A stretch of DNA of 64,000 nt from the NCBI GenBank assembly GCA_964017045.1, contig OZ024806.1:24911503-24975502 (forward strand), written 5' to 3'. Both the position numbers and the translations under genes were made by a program. A model generated the notes under the pieces. The model had not been told where the DNA came from. It did not search any database and saw nothing but the letters and a program-made list of their open reading frames with translations. This document shows positions 43,888 to 56,345 of the stretch, one piece after another. The stretch's first letter is position 1, and the number at the start of each line of letters is the position of its first letter. This DNA comes from Omphiscola glabra. Its lineage: Eukaryota; Mollusca; Gastropoda; Lymnaeidae.

Positions 43888-46800
43888 TTAACATAACATG
43901 AACTTTTAGCTGTTTCAAGTTTTAATGGGTTTTTTTTTTACAGCTGCTACTAATGAAAGAAACGTTTATTGCAAACGTCTGGTTCAATTAAGGACAGTAA
44001 TACATCCAAATTAACATAACATTAACTTTTAGCTGTTTCAAGTTTTGGTGGTTTTTTTTTCTACATCTGCTACTAATGTAAGAAACGTTTATTGCAAACG
44101 TCTGGTTCAATTAAGGACAGTAATACATCCAAATTAACATAACATTTACTTTTAGCTGTTTCAAGTTTTGGTGGTTTTTTTTTTTACAGCTGCTACTAAT
44201 GTAAGAAACGTTTATTGCAAACGTCTGGTTCAATTAAGGACAGAAATACATCCAAATTAACATAACATTAACTTTTAGCTGTTTCAAGTTTTGGTGGGTT
44301 TTTTTTCTACAGCTGCTACTAATGTAAGAAACGTTTATTGCAAACGTCTGGTTCAATTAAGGACAGTAATACATCCAAATTAACATAACATTAACTTTTA
44401 GCTGTTTCAAGTTTTGGTGGTTTTTTTTTCTACATCTGCTACTAATGTAAGAAACGTTTATTGCAAACGTCTGGTTCAATTAAGGACAGTAATACATCCA
44501 AATTAACATAACATTTACTTTTAGCTGTTTCAAGTTTTGGTGGGTTTTTTTTTTACAGCTGCTACTAATGTAAGAAACGTTTATTGCAAACGTCTGGTTC
44601 AATTAAGGACAGTAATACATCCAAATTAACATAACATTAACTTTTAGCTGTTTCAAGTTTTGGTTGGTTTTTTTTCTACATCTGCTACTAATGTAAGAAA
44701 CGTTTATTGCAAACGTCTGGTTCAATTAAGGACAGTAATACATCCAAATTAACATAACATTAACTTTTAGCTGTTTCAAGTTTTGGTGGGTTTTTTTTCT
44801 ACATCTGCTACTAATGTAAGAAACGTTTATTGCAAACGTCTGGTTCAATTAAGGACAGTAATACATCCAAATTAACATAACATTTACTTTTAGCTGTTTC
44901 AAGTTTTGGTGGTTTTTTTTTTTACAGCTGCTACTAATGTAAGAAACGTTTATTGCAAACGTCTGGTTCAATTAAGGACAGTAATACATCCAAATTAACA
45001 TAACATTTACTTTTAGCTGTTTCAAGTTTTGGTGGGTTTTTTTTTTTACAGCTGCTACTAATGTAAGAAACGTTTATTGCAAACGTCTGGTTCAATTAAG
45101 GACAGTAATACATCCAAATTAACATAACATTAACTTTTAGCTGTTTCAAGTTTTTATGGTTTTTTTTTCTACATCTGCTACTAATGTAAGAAACGTTTAT
45201 TGCAAACGTCTGGTTCAATTAAGGACAGTAATACATCCAAATTAACATAACATGAACTTTTAGCTGTTTCAAGTTTTAATGGGTTTTTTTTTTACAGCTG
45301 CTACTAATGAAAGAAACGTTTATTGCAAACGTCTGGTTCAATTAAGGACAGTAATACATCCAAATTAACATAACATTAACTTTTAGCTGTTTCAAGTTTT
45401 GGTGGTTTTTTTTTCTACATCTGCTACTAATGTAAGAAACGTTTATTGCAAACGTCTGGTTCAATTAAGGACAGTAATACATCCAAATTAACATAACATT
45501 TACTTTTAGCTGTTTCAAGTTTTGGTGGTTTTTTTTTTTACAGCTGCTACTAATGTAAGAAACGTTTATTGCAAACGTCTGGTTCAATTAAGGACAGTAA
45601 TACATCCAAATTAACATAACATTAACTTTTAGCTGTTTCAAGTTTTGGTTGGTTTTTTTTCTACATCTGCTACTAATGTAAGAAACGTTTATTGCAAACG
45701 TCTGGTTCAATTAAGGACAGTAATACATCCAAATTAACATAACATTAACTTTTAGCTGTTTCAAGTTTTGGTGGGTTTTTTTTCTACATCTGCTACTAAT
45801 GTAAGAAACGTTTATTGCAAACGTCTGGTTCAATTAAGGACAGTAATACATCCAAATTAACATAACATTTACTTTTAGCTGTTTCAAGTTTTGGTGGTTT
45901 TTTTTTTTACAGCTGCTACTAATGTAAGAAACGTTTATTGCAAACGTCTGGTTCAATTAAGGACAGTAATACATCCAAATTAACATAACATTTACTTTTA
46001 GCTGTTTCAAGTTTTGGTGGGTTTTTTTTTTTACAGCTGCTACTAATGAAAGAAACGTTTATTGCAAACGTCTGGTTCAATTAAGGACAGTAATACATCC
46101 AAATTAACATAACATTAACTTTTAGCTGTTTCAAGTTTTGGTGGGTTTTTTTTCTACAGCTGCTACTAATGTAAGAAACGTTTATTGCAAACGTCTGGTT
46201 CAATTAAGGACAGTAATACATCCAAATTAACATAACATTAACTTTTAGCTGTTTCAAGTTTTGGTGGTTTTTTTTTCTACATCTGCTACTAATGTAAGAA
46301 ACGTTTATTGCAAACGTCTGGTTCAATTAAGGACAGTAATACATCCAAATTAACATAACATTTACTTTTAGCTGTTTCAAGTTTTGGTGGTTTTTTTTTT
46401 TACAGCTGCTACTAATGTAAGAAACGTTTATTGCAAACGTCTGGTTCAATTAAGGACAGTAATACATCCAAATTAACATAACATTAACTTTTAGCTGTTT
46501 CAAGTTTTGGTTGGTTTTTTTTCTACATCTGCTACTAATGTAAGAAACGTTTATTGCAAACGTCTGGTTCAATTAAGGACAGTAATACATCCAAATTAAC
46601 ATAACATTAACTTTTAGCTGTTTCAAGTTTTGGTGGGTTTTTTTTCTACATCTGCTACTAATGTAAGAAACGTTTATTGCAAACGTCTGGTTCAATTAAG
46701 GACAGTAATACATCCAAATTAACATAACATTTACTTTTAGCTGTTTCAAGTTTTGGTGGTTTTTTTTTTTACAGCTGCTACTAATGTAAGAAACGTTTAT

Positions 46801-48930
46801 TGCAAACGTCTGGTTCAATTAAGGACAGTAATACATCCAAATTAACATAACATTTACTTTTAGCTGTTTCAAGTTTTGGTGGGTTTTTTTTTTTACAGCT
46901 GCTACTAATGTAAGAAACGTTTATTGCAAACGTCTGGTTCAATTAAGGACAGTAATACATCCAAATTAACATAACATTAACTTTTAGCTGTTTCAAGTTT
47001 TTATGGTTTTTTTTTCTACATCTGCTACTAATGTAAGAAACGTTTATTGCAAACGTCTGGTTCAATTAAGGACAGTAATACATCCAAATTAACATAACAT
47101 TAACTTTTAGCTGTTTCAAGTTTTGGTTGGTTTTTTTTCTACATCTGCTACTAATGTAAGAAACGTTTATTGCAAACGTCTGGTTCAATTAAGGACAGTA
47201 ATACATCCAAATTAACATAACATTAACTTTTAGCTGTTTCAAGTTTTGGTGGGTTTTTTTTCTACATCTGCTACTAATGTAAGAAACGTTTATTGCAAAC
47301 GTCTGGTTCAATTAAGGACAGTAATACATCCAAATTAACATAACATTTACTTTTAGCTGTTTCAAGTTTTGGTGGTTTTTTTTTTTACAGCTGCTACTAA
47401 TATAAGAAACGTTTATTGCAAACGTCTGGTTCAATTAAGGACAGTAATACATCCAAATTAACATAACATTAACTTTTAGCTGTTTCAAGTTTTTATGGTT
47501 TTTTTTTCTACATCTGCTACTAATGTAAGAAACGTTTATTGCAAACGTCTGGTTCAATTAAGGACAGTAATACATCCAAATTAACATAACATTAACTTTT
47601 AGCTGTTTCAAGTTTTGGTTGGTTTTTTTTCTACATCTGCTACTAATGTAAGAAACGTTTATTGCAAACGTCTGGTTCAATTAAGGACAGTAATACATCC
47701 AAATTAACATAACATTTACTTTTAGCTGTTTCAAGTTTTGGTGGTTTTTTTTTTTACAGCTGCTACTAATGTAAGAAACGTTTATTGCAAACGTCTGGTT
47801 CAATTAAGGACAGTAATACATCCAAATTAACATAACATTAACTTTTAGCTGTTTCAAGTTTTGGTGGGTTTTTTTTCTACAGCTGCTACTAATGTAAGAA
47901 ACGTTTATTGCAAACGTCTGGTTCAATTAAGGACAGTAATACATCCAAATTAACATAACATTAACTTTTAGCTGTTTCAAGTTTTGGTGGGTTTTTTTCC
48001 TACATCTGCTACTAATGTAAGAAACGTTTATTGCAAACGTCTGGTTCAATTAAGGACAGTAATACATCCAAATTAACATAACATTAACTTTTAGCTGTTT
48101 CAAGTTTTGGTGGGTTTTTTTTTTTACAGCTGCTACTAATGTAAGAAACGTTTATTGCAAACGTCTGGTTCAATTAAGGACAGTAATACATCCAAATTAA
48201 CATAACATTAACTTTTAGCTGTTACAAGTTTTGGTGGGTTTTTTTTTCTACATCTGCTACTAATGTAAGAAACGTTTATTGCAAAAGTCTGGTTCAATTA
48301 AGGACAGTAATACATCCAAATTAACATAACATTAACTTTTAGCTGTTTCAAGTTTTGGTGGGTTTTTTTCTACATCTGCTACTAATGTAAGAAACGTTTA
48401 TTGCAAACGTCTGGTTCAATTAAGGACAGTAATACATCCAAATTAACATAACATTAACTTTTAGCTGTTTCAAGTTTTGGTGGTTTTTTTTTCTACATCT
48501 GCTACTAATGTAAGAAACGTTTATTGCAAACGTCTGGTTCAATTAAGGACAGTAATACATCCAAATTAACATAACATTAACTTTTAGCTGTTTCAAGTTT
48601 TGGTGTTTTTTTTTTTTTACATCTGCTACTAATGAAAGAAACGTTTATTGCAAACGTCTGGTTCAATTAAGGACAGTAATACATCCAAATTAACATAACA
48701 TTAACTTTTAGCTGTTTCAAGTTTTGGTGTTTTTTTTTACAGCTGCTACTAATGTAAGAAACGTTTATTGCAAACGTCTGGTTCAATTAAGGACAGTAAT
48801 ACATCCAAATTAACATAACATTAACTTTTAGCTGTTTCAAGTTTTGGTGGTTTTTTTTTCTACATCTGCTACTAATGTAAGAAACGTTTATTGCAAACTT
48901 CTGGTTCAATTAAGGACAGTAATACATCAA
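43888..48930. repeat. 123-bp satellite array, 41 copies
   Basis: Forty-one direct copies of a 121-124 bp monomer. In order it contains ttaacataacattaactttt, agctgtttcaagttttggtg, a T tract of 7-12, CTACATCTGC or TTACAGCTGC, tactaatgtaagaaacgttt, attgcaaacgtctggttcaa and ttaaggacagtaatacatcc. Copies are nearly identical outside the T tract. Diagnostic variants (gaac/taac/ttac before tttt, ggttgg/ggtggg/ggtgg/tatgg before the T tract) recur in ordered blocks. A five-monomer block (monomers 7-11) reappears as 22-26 and partly as 15-18 and 27-29, and monomers 1-3 reappear as 12-14. The array therefore has higher-order structure. The final copy is slightly diverged and is cut at about 48930. Confidence 0.97.
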
Positions 48931-49040
48931 AATAACAAGAATATCCATCATACTCCTGTGCTGTGTCTTCCTGGTGCTCGTGGAATGGACGAGAATTCAG
49001 TTTCGCAGTGGAGAGGTGAAGATTAGGGAGGACAACTCTT
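48844..49040 (+). other. Open frames across the satellite right edge
   Basis: One frame begins in the last monomer and runs to a stop at 49024-49026 (60 codons). A second, overlapping frame (about 48921-49038) has no start codon and contains the hydrophobic segment ISIILLCCVFLVLVEW followed by basic residues, resembling a membrane anchor. Neither is recognised. The second could be an exon of a signal-anchored protein, but no splice sites settle it. Confidence 0.15.
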
Positions 49041-49231
49041 AAGACAATTTCAGCAAGTTCGGAATATTAGGTCGTCTTGAAAAAAATTTCGCCAAAACTC
49101 AAGCTCAGACTCTAAATGCCCTAGTAAAAGACAATCTCGTTTTTTTAAAATTCGGACTTAAATCGAGTCTCAAACCATGGAAGATTTAACTCCTTTTCTT
49201 TTTCATCTTCTTGATTCATGTTGTCCGGATC
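49041..49231. other. Short spacer
   Basis: Nothing recognised. Confidence 0.5.
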
Positions 49232-49312
49232 GGCAAAGTAAGGCTCACTGAACGGCAAAGTAAGGCTCACTGAACGGCAAAGTAACGCTCACTGAACGGC
49301 AAAGTAACGCCT
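49232..49312. repeat. 22-bp repeat, about 3.7 copies
   Basis: Copies of ggcaaagtaaggctcactga(ac). Confidence 0.9.
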
Positions 49313-49900
49313 GACCGGTGCCTGATCCGCAAACAACCATTTTGGGAACACAAGGCAAGTTTGCGGGAATCAAATATGCGCGCTGTGATGCCTAACCTAA
49401 TGATTAAAATCCTATGAAATTAATAATGCTGGAGCGATGCGTCATGTTTCTTCTCTGTTAATATCTGTCAATGTCTGTTAATATCTGTCAATGTCTGTCC
49501 ATTGAAACGTCCCCAGCTGACTTCACCGCCTTGACCACATGGCCGCGGACAGACGACAAACAAACGAACGGCGGAAAGGGAGGTAATTGGGGGAGGGGGA
49601 ATGTAAGAATTTAATAATCGTCCACTTATTGTAAAGAGGAGTGAGCGAGCAAATGTGATGTGATTAGATAATTGTTGGAAGGAAGATAACATGGCTGAAC
49701 ATATGGCCATGTCGGTGGACGCTTTCTCTTGATGTTGTTTTGTTTTGTTGTTTTCTTGCTTTTCCAAACTAATATTTAGAGCAGAGATGCTTGGGGGTCA
49801 TGGAATTGAATGATTTCATAAGGACATGATCAATGAGTGTGTGTGTGGGGGAGGGGGGGTGTTTGTTTTTTTTGTTTTTGTTTTTTATTATCAGAGGCGA
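49313..49900. other. Single-copy spacer
   Basis: Contains a small tctgttaatatctgtcaatg duplication (49456-49500). No gene. Confidence 0.5.
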
Positions 49901-49904
49901 AGTC

Positions 49905-50135
49905 TTGTAAGTTATGGTGATAGGGTATTTTGGTGGGATGCTGTAGTTGGGTATTGTGGTGAGGTACTGTGGTGAGGTACTGTGGTGAGGTACTGTGGTG
50001 AGGTACTGTGGTTGGATACAGTGGTGGGGCAAAGCGATGTTTTTTGGTTCTCTAATTGGAAATTTTGGTGGGTTAACCTAATAGGAAACTGCGGTGGGGT
50101 ACCCTTGTAGGATTCTGTAATGTGGTACAATGGTT
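49905..50135. repeat. 13-bp gtactgtggtgag repeat, degenerating
   Basis: Four near-perfect copies around 49960-50010, with progressively degenerate copies on both sides. Confidence 0.8.
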
Positions 50136-50261
50136 GTGCTCTGTGGTTCGTTATTCAGATGAATTACATTCGGTGCCCTTGATGCGCCCTGTTCTGTCCC
50201 AGTATTAATCGAGCATAGTTGCGTCATCGAGTCTGTGGACCAGGTGGGTTGGTAGACAATA

Positions 50262-50690
50262 CCATTAAGAGTAAATGGTTATATTGGTGGACTGACCAGT
50301 CTATTTCATCCAACTGGTTACATTGGTGGCCTGACCATTCTATCCCTCTCACCCAGCTAGTTACATACTTAACTGACCAGTCAATTTTACTCAATGGTTT
50401 AAATTACTGGACTGACCAGTCTATTCCACACATATCCCATATTACTGGATTGACCAGTCTATCCCACCCAGCTGTTTCATTATTGGACTGGCCCTTCGAT
50501 TCCGTCCGCCTAGTTACATTTCTGGATTGACCTGTCCATTCGCCTCACCTGGTTGCATTACGGGCTGACCCATCCATCACTGACCCATCCATCGCTGACT
50601 AATCCATTCCATCCTTTTGTTACATTACTGGAGTGACCAATCTTTTACACCAACTGCTTACATTACTGTATTGACCAGTCTATTACAGAG
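50262..50690. repeat. About 42-bp degenerate minisatellite
   Basis: About ten diverged copies sharing actgaccagtctattcca and ggttacattactgga. Confidence 0.8.
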
Positions 50691-50754
50691 TTGCACGTAG
50701 ATAGGTATGGCCCTTGACAAAACTAGCATACATTCTGGTGAAGGTCTGAGATTA

Positions 50755-51250
50755 CTCTCTTATGACCCCGGCTACTACATTGGCAATCAACTCTATCTGC
50801 TGAGCTGAGCCATACAAGATTTTCCTCACGTAGGGCTCTCCCACAGTCCTAGCTTCCCCCGGGACATCTAGTGGGGGACATTCGGTACACAGATGCGCTA
50901 GAGTTTCCGGGACCAGGCTGCAATGACGGCAGGTAGGGTCCCTGTTATAGTCTAGCCAGTTAAAATATGTGCCGTTGGGACAATGCTCATTGTGCAACTG
51001 TGTCACTAGACTCTGCTGCCTGCAAACTAACCCCCAACAAGGATCTTGTCCGCTAGGAGACGGCATGCTAGCGAAGACACCTCTGCCCCTACCATTTTGT
51101 GCAAAAATGGTCAGCCAACCAGTTTATTTATACCCAGATACGTTACTGGCCATCTGGCTGAGGCTTGGCAGCCCCGGTTTTTCGCCAAGTTGTCTGATTT
51201 TTCATTGCTGCTGACGTTAACGTGTCCTGGAATCCACTGCGCTGTTACCT
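50755..51250 (-). pseudogene. I-superfamily LINE, RNase H and zinc-knuckle end
   Basis: Minus-strand translation begins with VTAQWIPGHVNVSSNEKSD near 51245-51180, the C-terminal RNase H signature (WIPGH...NE..D). A frameshift follows near 51110. The second frame (51066-50755) carries the CX2CX8HX4C knuckle CRHCSLVPETLAHLCTEC and ends VVAGVIRE before a TAA. It parallels the copy at 30332-30947 block by block, so both belong to one family. All upstream domains are missing. I found no target duplication by eye. Confidence 0.8.
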
Positions 51251-52184
51251 TTCCTGGACGAAAGTAAAATCCTCTACCACAAATTCCATTGCACCAAAGG
51301 GTCGCAAAACTATTTGACAGCTTTTCTCAAAAAAGTTGATACTATTTAAGAGCAAGCAATTCTCCAACATTTCCATCTACTAACTAAAAGAACAGCAGTT
51401 CCCCAACCGGATCAATTGATAAAGGGAAGCAATTTTTACCACTGATCAACAGAGTTACCTTTTGGCGCAGATATAGGATTTCTCATTAAGTCTCTGAGCC
51501 ACAATGTATTCTCATTCCCGGGCTTTCTTTCACTCATTTTTCCCTAAACCCCGAGAGATGTCCGACCCCCCTTAAAAAAGAAAACCAAATGATCAGCGGT
51601 AGGTTCAAATAACCGTCCATGTCACTGCAACACCGCCGTCTGCTACTTGCCTGTTGGGGGAGAGTTGTCTTTTCTTAATTGCATCCGCTGGCTTTCTCGG
51701 CGCATGTGCAGATGTAATAAGGTGAGGAAGTAGTGCAGTGGAGACATAGTGTTTGCATGAATCAGGGGAGGAAACCAGAATTTGTCCATCGTGTCTCAGA
51801 GTTACTTTTTCTTGGCCAAAAAAATTTTAACGTTTTTTTTTTCCTTTGACCTGCAGGTTCATTGTCTCATTGGTCAAACTAAGAGCATGATTTTTTTTTT
51901 ATACTGAAGGTTTGAAATCGCAGGTGCTGAAAAACCGGTACAAGTCCAAGGAAATTCCCGCCGGCCCTTATTACTAATCCTGAAATAATTTCTGCCGACT
52001 TAAAAGGTTAATAATGTTAAATGTTAAAAAGTGAACATCTGAGTCACAGTTCCCTAACTGGTCGTTTTGTAAAAAAAAAATTAGGCCTGTAAATGAACAT
52101 TCTTTGATCAATCGATACCAATACGCCGCCACTCAGCAGTCCAAGAAATTTTCCTTCCAATCTCAACGGCATGTTGGTCGAACT
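51251..52184. other. Single-copy stretch, nothing recognised
   Basis: No gene, repeat array or transposon terminus identified. Confidence 0.5.
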
Positions 52185-52350
52185 TAATGTCCAATAAAGT
52201 AAGTGTGTAATAAAGGTATCGTCCTATAGAATGTAAATGTGCTAATACTAAGTGAATATCAAATAAAGTAAATGACCAATATTAAGTGAATATGAAATAA
52301 AGTAAATGTTCAATATATTAAAATATCAGATAAAGACAATATCAATTAAG
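52185..52350. repeat. Degenerate aataaagtaaatg repeat
   Basis: Four to five degenerate copies of a roughly 37-bp unit around ttaagtgaatatcaaataaa. Confidence 0.7.
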
Positions 52351-52671
52351 TTGAAAGCTTTGAGTTTCAATAACTCTTCCGGCTAATTTTTTGTTTACTC
52401 ATTTCGCCTTGTAAGTCACGTGACCTGCTGGGAATAAATCAACACTTAAAATATAAATTGTGTGTAGCTTTTTACAACGAAAATTTACATGAAACATATT
52501 ATGTCCATACACAAACAATAATATACATATTGTGTTATTTCTATTGCTAAACAACATTGTTTCGGAGAAGTATATTTTACAAGTGTCTAAAGTATACTTG
52601 TCCAACAAAATTGTTGATAATCTTGTAGCTTGAAGCATACTGATTGCACAAAAATCGTTGACTTACCATCA

Positions 52672-54162
52672 TATATCATTAGAGACCGACCGAATTTCGG
52701 CTTCGGTGCCGAAAGTTACCTTTTAATCATTTTCGGCCTTGTTTCGGTTTCGGCCGAAACAGAAAAGTTAACTTTCGTTTTTATTTCGGGCTGAAAGTGA
52801 CTGAGACTTTTTGTCTTCTACCAGAGGTCAGACTGTATGTCTGTCTTTAAACCAGCAATCCGATATTCATTATCGCTCGACGTCTTGCTGTCATCGTATG
52901 TCATATGACTAATCCTCTGCAAAAACTGCTCACAGCTGCATGATGAGCTACTTGTCCTTTATTTCTAAAAAATTAAATTTCAATTAGGCCTATGCAAATG
53001 TAAACAGTTTTGTGAAGAAAAACTAATATAATGCTAATATTTATATCATTATTTTTGTTTTAATTTTTTGCAAAAAATCAAATTTGGAACCCTAGGTTTA
53101 TTCAGTTTGTGATACTCATTTTGATTTATCATTATCATGCTCATCAATGTTGCCATAAACAAAGGTGAATAACATTGAACAATCCTAAGGAATGGTAATA
53201 TTTCAATTATTATGTTTGTTTTATTTTGTTTTTTAATATAAAAATTAGTGAAAGTTATGCTTCTTCAATGGATTCATTTCTTGAAATTCATCATTATCAT
53301 AGTCATAATCATTGTTTTTGAAGAAATAACACACTTGTGAATGTATCACGTGTTCATATTATAATTATGTTGTAGGCCTACTCTTATGATTTTGTCGACT
53401 AATTTACGATTTTGAGATGTCTTTTGGGATTCTCCGTCGAGACCTGTCAAGAACAATTATAAGAGACCCGGTTAAAAAAAATTTACCCCTCCAATGGTTG
53501 TGAGGAAGGTTCGTCGCCGAAAGAAATTATTACGTCAACAGCACGATAAGACTAATGTGTTGGTACTAGGCTAAATATTAATACAGGAATATCTTGCCAG
53601 CTATGTATGAAAACACAATGCATTAGCGATATTTATGAGGTGAAAATATGCTCTATTAGAGCCACACTAACTATTGTAGGTATATGTTCTAGGTTGTAAT
53701 TATAATATAAAAGCAAAGTGCACTAATGTGTCTACTTGACAGGAATTTCGCCCACCCACCCCCGGTCCTAATTTTCTCTTACCATACTACTTTAAAAAAA
53801 AAATTATAAAATTTAAATAGTTTTAAATTAAAATGGTAAGAGCCAAAGTATTCAGAATACGTTTTTTTTAATAAATATTCATGAGGATCTATTTTTTTTA
53901 ATAAAAAGAATGTAAATATTGATAATTTCCCCCATCATTTTTCGATGTATGCAGTATGTATGCGGGGACGAATTTTAAAGTATCTAAATATTTCGGCACG
54001 GTTTCGGTCGAAAGACTCGTTAAGCTTTTGGTTTCGGTTTTGGCCGAAAGTCTCCTTCAGCTTTTCGTTTCGGCATCGGTTTCTGCCGAAAGTCCTTTTT
54101 AACTTTCGGCCTAGTTTCGGCCGAACTCAGAAAATCACTTTCGGTCGGTCTCTTTATATTAT
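52672..54162. mobile_element. 1.47-kb non-autonomous hAT-like element
   Basis: The element 52680-54154 begins TAGAGACCGACCGAA and ends TTTCGGTCGGTCTCTT. It is flanked by tatatcat (52672-52679) and tatattat (54155-54162), an 8-bp duplication with one mismatch. Both subterminal regions are packed with TTTCGGCCGAAA palindromes and half-sites (about 52695-52790 and 53990-54125), likely transposase-binding arrays. The centre is AT-rich without a transposase frame. An 8-bp target site and inverted termini support hAT. The subfamily is not known to me. Confidence 0.85.
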
Positions 54163-55839
54163 ATTTATAAAAACAATCTTTTTTTTTTGTCTTTGCAGTG
54201 TAATGTGTTATGTGTACAACTAGTTAATATACCCGGCTTCGCTCAGTTTTGTATTCGGAAAAAAATCTCATAAAGCGTCATAAACGAACACGTTATCACA
54301 ACAACAAAACTTCGCTAAAGTGAATAAAACATTTTAAATTATATCCTATAAACTTTAAATTTCTTTTACCCAGCCCCTTTCAGTTAATACTCAAGCAGGA
54401 TTTCAAAAACAAATCTAACTTTTAATGATGTCTGATTTTTAAAACAAAAAAAGTATTCACCGATGTCAAAGTTAGGTCCATTTATCAAAGAAAATATGAT
54501 AGGAAACTCAGTCAAAAAAATTGCCAATTTTAATGGACATTTTAGTTATCACTAAGATATGGGAAACTATACAAATCATTCAGATGATTAAATTTTCAAG
54601 TGTATCCCATTTAAATGGAAGAAATTTGCAAAGATTTCGCCTTTAAAACATTTACTTCCTCGGGTCACGGCGACAAACGAACTAAAATCGTTATCATTTT
54701 ACAGCTGTGCGTGTTTTAGGTTGGATAACCAACCAAATATATTTCACCAATTTTCCCATGAACGTTTGCTGAAAAAACGGCCTAAGATAAATCGATTATG
54801 TCAACAACAAAAACAATTGACACATCCACCCCCTCCCACTCTGATCAAAACGATGTGGGTATTATTACTTTTGAAATCCTCCGACATTTTTTTAATGTGT
54901 TATGAAAGGTCTGCTTACCAAGTTTGGCTAAGGTGAAACCGTTTACATAGAAGCTTGTATCGTAACTAAGATTTCTTGTAAAGCTATGGCTGTTAAAAGG
55001 AAAATACAGTTTACAATCTCCCGCACTCATCTGTAGTTTTCTAGAAACCAAAAAAAAATGTCTTTAAATTTGATCTCATAGCATTTGAGGACAAAAATTG
55101 AAACATATGAGAAACATGATGAAGACATTTGTATAATTTTAAAACAATTATTGAAAAAAAAAAATAAAGGAAAATTCTAGAATAAAAACGCTTCAAGAAA
55201 CTTTGATGTATATATATATATATCAAATCATACCGGGGAATTCCTTAGGAAACTATAGAGATCTATAAAAGTAAACGACAATTTCCATTAAAACTTTAGA
55301 TCCCATCGACATTTTCACAATCTTTATATCTACGTCAAACATTATAGAAAATTGGCTGGAAATTATTTTTTTAAAGTACTAATTTGCAAAAAAAATGACT
55401 CCTTTTATGTAGTCATTATTTCCTGACCTTGTTTTTCTACCCTGCATACTGCCGATTAGTAGTTGTGCTTTCCCGTGGTCTGAGAAAGTTCTACTTTATA
55501 GCAATGTCATTAAATCTGTAGATGTACTTTCCAACGTTTTGAGTGCCCGTCCATTTGCTCACTGCCATTTCATTCATGCTAATGTCATGTTGATCTTCTA
55601 TGTTATTCTCTTGACTAACAAGATGCAATTATTATTTAAGTTACTTTGTTGTTGTTGTTGTTTTTTATCCCTCCCTCATGTCTGTTTCTTTGACGTCTTT
55701 CATTGTGTGATATGTTCTGATTTTGTTGATGACAGTCGTGTCCTGTGTTTTGATGATAATAGTATTTTATAATTTTCTGATTATCTGTATTATTCTTTTT
55801 TCAATTCCTAATTAAGTGATCTTTTTTTTCCATCCGTCC
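54163..55839. other. AT-rich stretch with a dispersed-repeat motif
   Basis: At about 54222-54250, aatatacccggcttcgctca is a phrase I associate with dispersed invertebrate repeats, but I cannot place its class or limits. A (TA)8 run lies at 55208-55223. Several 60-77 codon frames show no family motifs. Confidence 0.4.
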
Positions 55840-56345
55840 AGTAGTTCAATTTTCCCATACGTCCAAAAGTGACTTTCTTTCACATACGTCCAGAAGGGAA
55901 ATTCTTTCCCATAGGTCCAACAGTGATGTTTGTAGCCAAACGTGCAGAGGTGACCTTTTTTTGATATGTCCATAAGCGACCTTCTTAGCCAAACGGGCAG
56001 AAGTGACCTTCTTTCCCATACGTCCAGAAGCGACCTTCTTGTCCAAAAGTCCAGAAATTACCTTCTTTCCCATGCATCCAGAAGTGACCTTCTTAGCCAA
56101 ACGTGCAGAAGTTACCTTCTTTCCAATACGTCCAAAAGTGACCTTCTTAGCCAAACGTACAGAAGTGACCTTCTTTCCCATACGTCCAAAAGTGACCTTC
56201 TTTCCCATACGTCCAAAAGTGACCTTCTTAGCGAAACGTCCAGAAGGGACCTTCTTTTCCATTCGTCCAAAAGTGATATTCTTTCCCACACGTCCAGAAG
56301 TGACCTTAGCCACACGCCCAGAAGTGACCTTAGCCAAACGTCCAG
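55840..56345. repeat. 27-bp minisatellite, about 18 copies
   Basis: Units read agtgaccttctttcccatac-gtccaga or agtgaccttcttagccaaac-gtgcaga. The two types partly alternate, giving a 54-bp sub-period. Nine-residue periodic frames are open on both strands (KVTFGRMGK on the minus, RSDLLSHTS on the plus). These are artefacts of the period. Confidence 0.95.
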
